A DNA stretch of 33,502 bases from Parafrankia sp. EUN1f (lineage in GTDB: Bacteria; Actinomycetota; Actinomycetes; Frankiales; Frankiaceae). The notes under the pieces were generated by a model. That model ran no database searches. It was not told where the DNA came from and saw nothing but the letters and a program-made list of their open reading frames with translations. Positions within the stretch are counted from its first letter, which is position 1. Every line of letters begins with the position of its first letter. Of this stretch, positions 30,087 to 33,502 are shown one piece after another. A program made the translations under genes and the position numbers. The stretch spans positions 1-33,502 of the forward strand of contig NZ_ADGX01000092.1 in the NCBI RefSeq assembly GCF_000177675.1, read 5' to 3'.

Positions 30087-31298
30087 GATCGCGCTGCCAC
30101 ACAGATCCGGCTCGACCACGAGGAACCCGTTGCCGGCCGCGTTGGCCTGCACGAAGGAGTAGCACGTGGTCGGCCGGAGCGCGTCGGTGCGGAAGCTGAT
30201 CGGGCTGATCAGGCCGCCGGCGTCGTAGCTGTTCACCGCGCGCAGCCGACCGATGAAGCCCTGGCGGTTCGGGCAGGCCCCGGCCAGGCGCAGGCCCTCC
30301 AGGTAGATGTCGGTGGCGATGTAGGCGAGCACCGAGGCGTCGTTCTCGGGATGGGTGACCTGCGGTGCGTACCGCGTCATCGCATCGAGGTAGGCCTGGG
30401 TCGCCTGGCCGCCGAGCTCCAACGGCCGGTAAACCAGCGGCATGGTGATTCCCGCCGCCTGCGCCCCGAAGTTCTGCAGCAGCTCCCGGCCGTAGCCGTT
30501 GGTCGAAAGGACCACCTTCGGCGCGCGACTGGCCTGCCGCAGCAGGTTGAGGACGCCGATGAGATTCTCCGGGGAAATGAGGCTGATAATCGTGTCGGCC
30601 TTTGCCGAGATGACTCTTTTGGCAACCGCGGTCGGCGTGTCGACACCCGAGGTGAAGTTGACGACGTCGACCACGCGAACGCCGGCGGCCTTCATGCTGG
30701 CCTCGTATTTCTGCCCGGTCTCGGTCATGCCCGCCGACAGTGCGGGCTGCAGGATCATCGCACGGGTACCGCCCTGGGAACTCACAAACCGCCCCTGTGT
30801 GTCGACGGCGGCGCCGGTCACATAGGTGAAGGCGAACATGTTCGGCATCGTCGACCAGACCGGCTCGTTGGCCAGGCCGGTCACGGGAACTCCCTGGCCG
30901 GCCAGGTAGGCCGCGCTCGCCGAGGCCGCCACCGACAGTTCGACCAGCCCGAAGACCCGCTGGCGCTCGACGAGTTCGCGGGCACCGAGGTCGTTTCCGG
31001 TTGCCGAGCCCTTGTCGTCGCGCCACTGGTAGACGACCTTGCGGCCGTTCACCCCGCCGGCCGCGTTCACCGCGCCGAGGCGGGCCTCGACCCCGGCCAG
31101 TGAGTTCGTGAAGCCCTCCGCGGCCGGCCCGGAGTCCGGGACCAGCACGCCGAGACTGATCTGGTCGTCGGTCACACCGGGCGCCGTGCAGCCGACGGCC
31201 GCGCTTGCCTCGGGCGACGAGCATCCGGCGAGCAGGCTCGCCGTTCCGAGGATGACCGCGCAGAGCGCAGCGCACAGCGTCCGACGGCGGGAGAGCAT
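30078..31298 (-). CDS. Branched-chain amino acid-type ABC transporter substrate-binding lipoprotein
   Basis: A 406-residue lipoprotein. The signal peptide ends in the lipobox LLAGC, with Cys26 as the lipidated residue, and a Ser/Ala linker follows. The rest is a Peripla_BP_6 (LivJ-type) fold: DDQISLGVLVPDSGPAAEG at the start, GGVNGRKVVYQWRDDKGSA, and the hinge region VAYRPLELGG-like stretch near 270. Such proteins capture amino acids, amides or aromatic acids for an ABC importer. No permease or ATPase genes are adjacent, so it is an orphan binding protein here and could act as a sensor. The ATG at 31298 follows AGGGGG seven bases upstream. Confidence 0.9.
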   Translation of the reverse strand: MLSRRRTLCAALCAVILGTASLLAGCSSPEASAAVGCTAPGVTDDQISLGVLVPDSGPAAEGFTNSLAGVEARLGAVNAAGGVNGRKVVYQWRDDKGSATGNDLGARELVERQRVFGLVELSVAASASAAYLAGQGVPVTGLANEPVWSTMPNMFAFTYVTGAAVDTQGRFVSSQGGTRAMILQPALSAGMTETGQKYEASMKAAGVRVVDVVNFTSGVDTPTAVAKRVISAKADTIISLISPENLIGVLNLLRQASRAPKVVLSTNGYGRELLQNFGAQAAGITMPLVYRPLELGGQATQAYLDAMTRYAPQVTHPENDASVLAYIATDIYLEGLRLAGACPNRQGFIGRLRAVNSYDAGGLISPISFRTDALRPTTCYSFVQANAAGNGFLVVEPDLCGSAISP

Positions 31299-31988
31299 CA
31301 GGCCCCCTGGCTGGTGGTCTCGAAAGAAAAGTGGGATCGGGTCGTGTCGCCGTACGTCAGGCGCGCCGTAAACCTGGCATCCCGATCACCTGTGAGCTCT
31401 CCCCTGGAGCGGAGTTCGCGGCTGTGATCCATCCACCGGACTCCGCAGGCTGAACACTTTCGCGGCAACAATATCAAGATCGACTACCCTGGTGAGTGCG
31501 GGTTGCCGTCGTTGGGAAATGTGTTCTCGCCATGGCTTTGAGCTGTCGACCTCGTCGACGGAAATTCTCCTTCGATTCACCGTCGAGCCACCTGGCGGAG
31601 CTACCCCCGGACCGCCCGGCGGTGAGCGGTGCGCTATCCGCCGGGCCGCGGTTTCTCGCCGTGGGGCCTCGGCGGCTCGTCACCCGCGGGTGGCTGACTC
31701 CAAACCGCCGAGCCGGAGGAGATGAGTGATCATCGCCGGCTTCGGTGGTGATGTCAATGTCGCTGGCACGACATTGTCGCCGCCGGGTCGGCGGTGCCGC
31801 GGTTCAATACCGGTTCCCATGGCGGGCTGGCAGTTCGGACGATTGTCCGGAGCGCGATTGGTGTCACGCCGACCCGGCGCTGTGCCGGCTTCGCCCGCGG
31901 TCCTTGAACCGGATCTCCTCCGGGGTGGTCAGCGGCGCCCGAAATGTGCGATCATGTGGCAAAGTGTGGAGACGGGGGCGAGCTCTGC
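31299..31988. other. 690-bp region without a supported gene
   Basis: Two short + frames (31496-31729 and 31726-32154) overlap as GTGA, but their codon third positions are not G/C biased at the start, their residues are Arg/Pro-rich without a domain, and no ribosome site is convincing. The minus strand holds the lipoprotein promoter, which I could not define. Base composition is noticeably less GC-rich around 31430-31500 and 31740-31770. No repeat, tRNA or hairpin stands out. Confidence 0.5.
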
Positions 31989-32501
31989 GTGCGTAATTAC
32001 CGATTTCTGGCGGCGAATGAGCAGGCAATTGTCCGGATTAGACTGCACTGGGTGGTTCTTGCTCGGGTGGTGCTCGAGACGGTCGCGGTCCTCGTGGGCG
32101 TCGTGGCACTCAACATCTATGCCGCGGCCCATGGCCGGGGTGGCGGCATTCTGATCACGCTGCTGTGGTGGGGTGCACTCGCCGCTGTCCTGCGGTTGCT
32201 GTGGCGCATGCTCACCTGGTACTGCACGATCCTGCTGGTCACGAACTCGCGGTTTGTCAAGGTGTCCGGCATCATTTCCCTCAAGGTGCAGAGCATTCCG
32301 ATGTCGAAGATCACGGACCTCTCGTACACCCTCGATCCCAACGGTCGGGTGCTCGGCTACGGCACGTTCGCCCTGGAGACCGAGGGGGACCACAAGAGCG
32401 AGCTGGAGAAGCTTGAGTACGTGCCCCAGCCCGACCAGTTCTACCTGCTGTTCTGCAACAGCATTTTCGGTGGCGCACCGGAGCCCACCACCGGCGACTA
32501 G
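31989..32501 (+). CDS. PH-domain (bPH2/YdbS-like) membrane protein
   Basis: A 170-residue protein from the GTG at 31989 (MRNYRFLAANEQAIVRIRLH); an ATG at 31944 would add 15 residues of poor quality. Two membrane helices (about 20-42 and 55-77) are followed by a bacterial PH-like domain: TWYCTILLVTNSRFVKVSGI, then IPMSKITDLSYTLDPNGRVLGYGTFALETEG. Proteins of this type are common in actinobacteria, with mostly unknown function in membrane or stress homeostasis. It is on its own, converging with the FtsX-like permease gene 48 bp away. Confidence 0.85.
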   Translation: MRNYRFLAANEQAIVRIRLHWVVLARVVLETVAVLVGVVALNIYAAAHGRGGGILITLLWWGALAAVLRLLWRMLTWYCTILLVTNSRFVKVSGIISLKVQSIPMSKITDLSYTLDPNGRVLGYGTFALETEGDHKSELEKLEYVPQPDQFYLLFCNSIFGGAPEPTTGD

Positions 32502-32549
32502 CCGCGGGCGATCAGCCGCGGCAGGCGTCGGATGGTGGGCTCCGGCGGG

Positions 32550-33502
32550 TCAATCGGAGCGCAGCGCCGTCGCGGTCCTGCTTCCCGCCGCCCACCCGGC
32601 GGGTGCCAGCGCTCCCGCGACGGCGATGACGAGGCCGCCGGCGAGCAGGCCGAGCTGTTCCGGCAGGCGCAGGACGTCCAGATAGCGGGCCGGGACGCTG
32701 GTGCCGCCGGTGGCACCCATCCTGGGCACGACGAAGTGGTGCAGGGCGATCCCGGTGGGTACGCCGACGAACCCGGCCAGCAGCCCGATGCCGGCCACCG
32801 AGGTCACGATCACCACCATGGTCTGGCGCGGCGTCATTCCCAGCGCCTTGAGGATGCCGAAGTCCCGCACCCGGCGTCGGACATCCAGCACGACCGTGTC
32901 GAGGACGCCGAGCACCGCCACGGCCGCGATCATCAGGGTCAGCATTGTGATCAGCGATTTCATGATGATGATCGTGCTGCCGGGCGCGGGATCGTTCGTC
33001 CGGCCCATCGCACCGGCCGCCTCGAGGTCCGGCCGCAGCCGCGCCAGGTACTGCACGGCGTCCGTGCCGGTCCTGAGATCGACGTCGAACCTGCTTGGAG
33101 CCAGGCTGAGTCCGAGGCTCGCGAGCGAGCCCATGTCGGTCCTCAGGTCGATGGTGTCGGCATTGAGGTCGAAGAACTCGCCGACGATCCGGAGTGTGAT
33201 CGTGTGGCCGTCGTCGTCGAGGGTGACCGTCCCTCCGACCTCGGTGTTCGCCGCGCGCAGGAACCGGGTGTCGACGACGGCCTCGCCGGGTCCACCGAAC
33301 CACCTGCCGGAGATCATCGGAAGGCTCGCCCAGGAGGCGTCGCCGTCGTACGCGGTGACCCGAAGCGGGCCGGCGATCGCCGCCGCGGACAGTTCGATCT
33401 CGCCGGTTCCGTAGAAGTGCTCCGTGCCCTGTGCGGCGGCGATCGCGGCTGCCGCCGCCCGTGGGTCCGGCTCCTGCGCCGGGCCGCCGCCGACCGGGCC
33501 GC
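32550..33502 (-). CDS. FtsX-family ABC permease (partial, runs off the right edge)
   Basis: About 317 residues of the C-terminal part are visible; the open frame continues to the window edge with no start chosen. An extracytoplasmic MacB_PCD-type domain (EHFYGTGEIELSAAAI, SWASLPMISGRWFGGPGEAVVD) is followed by a membrane segment (IIIMKSLITMLTLMIAAVAVLGV). Next comes the FtsX signature RRRVRDFGILKALGMTPRQT, and then two more helices (about 215-235 and 285-305). Such permeases work with an ATPase partner in lipoprotein release, peptide export or cell-wall control. The partner gene is probably just outside the window. Confidence 0.9.
   Translation of the reverse strand, partial: GPVGGGPAQEPDPRAAAAAIAAAQGTEHFYGTGEIELSAAAIAGPLRVTAYDGDASWASLPMISGRWFGGPGEAVVDTRFLRAANTEVGGTVTLDDDGHTITLRIVGEFFDLNADTIDLRTDMGSLASLGLSLAPSRFDVDLRTGTDAVQYLARLRPDLEAAGAMGRTNDPAPGSTIIIMKSLITMLTLMIAAVAVLGVLDTVVLDVRRRVRDFGILKALGMTPRQTMVVIVTSVAGIGLLAGFVGVPTGIALHHFVVPRMGATGGTSVPARYLDVLRLPEQLGLLAGGLVIAVAGALAPAGWAAGSRTATALRSD

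Noticed and set aside
31496-32154. Two overlapping small + ORFs (GTGA overlap)
   Set aside because: Poor third-position GC bias, no ribosome site and no domain; the overlap alone is weak evidence.

Overview
The window is very GC-rich (strong G/C bias at third codon positions, many GTG starts, several leaderless-looking genes) and has an actinobacterial gene set: a HelR-type RNA polymerase ATPase, a MoxR/DUF58/VWA operon, a GPP34 protein, large LuxR (LAL) and TetR/GntR regulators, and P450/acyl-CoA ligase genes. A soil actinomycete such as a Frankia relative is my best guess; this is inference from style, since no rRNA or marker gene is present. No tRNA, rRNA, CRISPR array, intact insertion sequence or prophage was seen.

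Layout. 1-134: 3' end of a + strand gene with a 6-residue repeat. 253-5342 (minus): a five-gene operon, serine protease > MoxR > DUF58 > VWA > VWA, with 1-4 nt stop/start overlaps from MoxR onward. 5488-6090 (minus): CadD-like exporter. 6200-6865: GPP34 protein. 7014-8360: three 23-bp iterated repeats, then a leaderless-looking AAA/DUF4143 ATPase. 8386-8463: remnant of a LuxR helix-turn-helix. 8616-10051 (minus): monooxygenase-like protein coupled to a secreted FG-GAP protein. 10159-13344 (minus): LAL-type LuxR ATPase. 13433-15760 (minus): HelR with a coupled 23-codon leader ORF and an upstream 19-bp palindrome matching the rifamycin-associated element. 15863-17122 (minus): Fic protein with an inhibitory motif and a repeat-rich promoter, next to a fragment of a second DUF4143 ATPase.

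17372-21701: a frameshifted double-hotdog thioesterase coupled to a TetR gene, a divergent DHA2 drug exporter, a second TetR gene, and a divergent, frameshifted GlcG/HbpS-like gene. 21884-22285: headless remnant of a secreted protein. 22293-27784: a probable catabolic or biosynthetic locus, with acyl-CoA ligase, cytochrome P450 and amidohydrolase on the minus strand and a divergent GntR regulator; the amidohydrolase/gntR gap has two overlapping promoters around a dyad operator. 27999-31298 (minus): M13 metallopeptidase and a substrate-binding lipoprotein. 31989-32501: PH-domain membrane protein. 32550-33502 (minus): partial FtsX-type permease.

The most notable structures are: (1) the HelR unit, with RAE-like palindrome, leader ORF and GTGA coupling; (2) a dispersed palindromic element found at three gene 3' ends, which in one case supplies the last codons and stop of a VWA gene; (3) 23-bp iterons in front of the DUF4143 ATPase; (4) two genes broken by one missing base, each in a C or G run.
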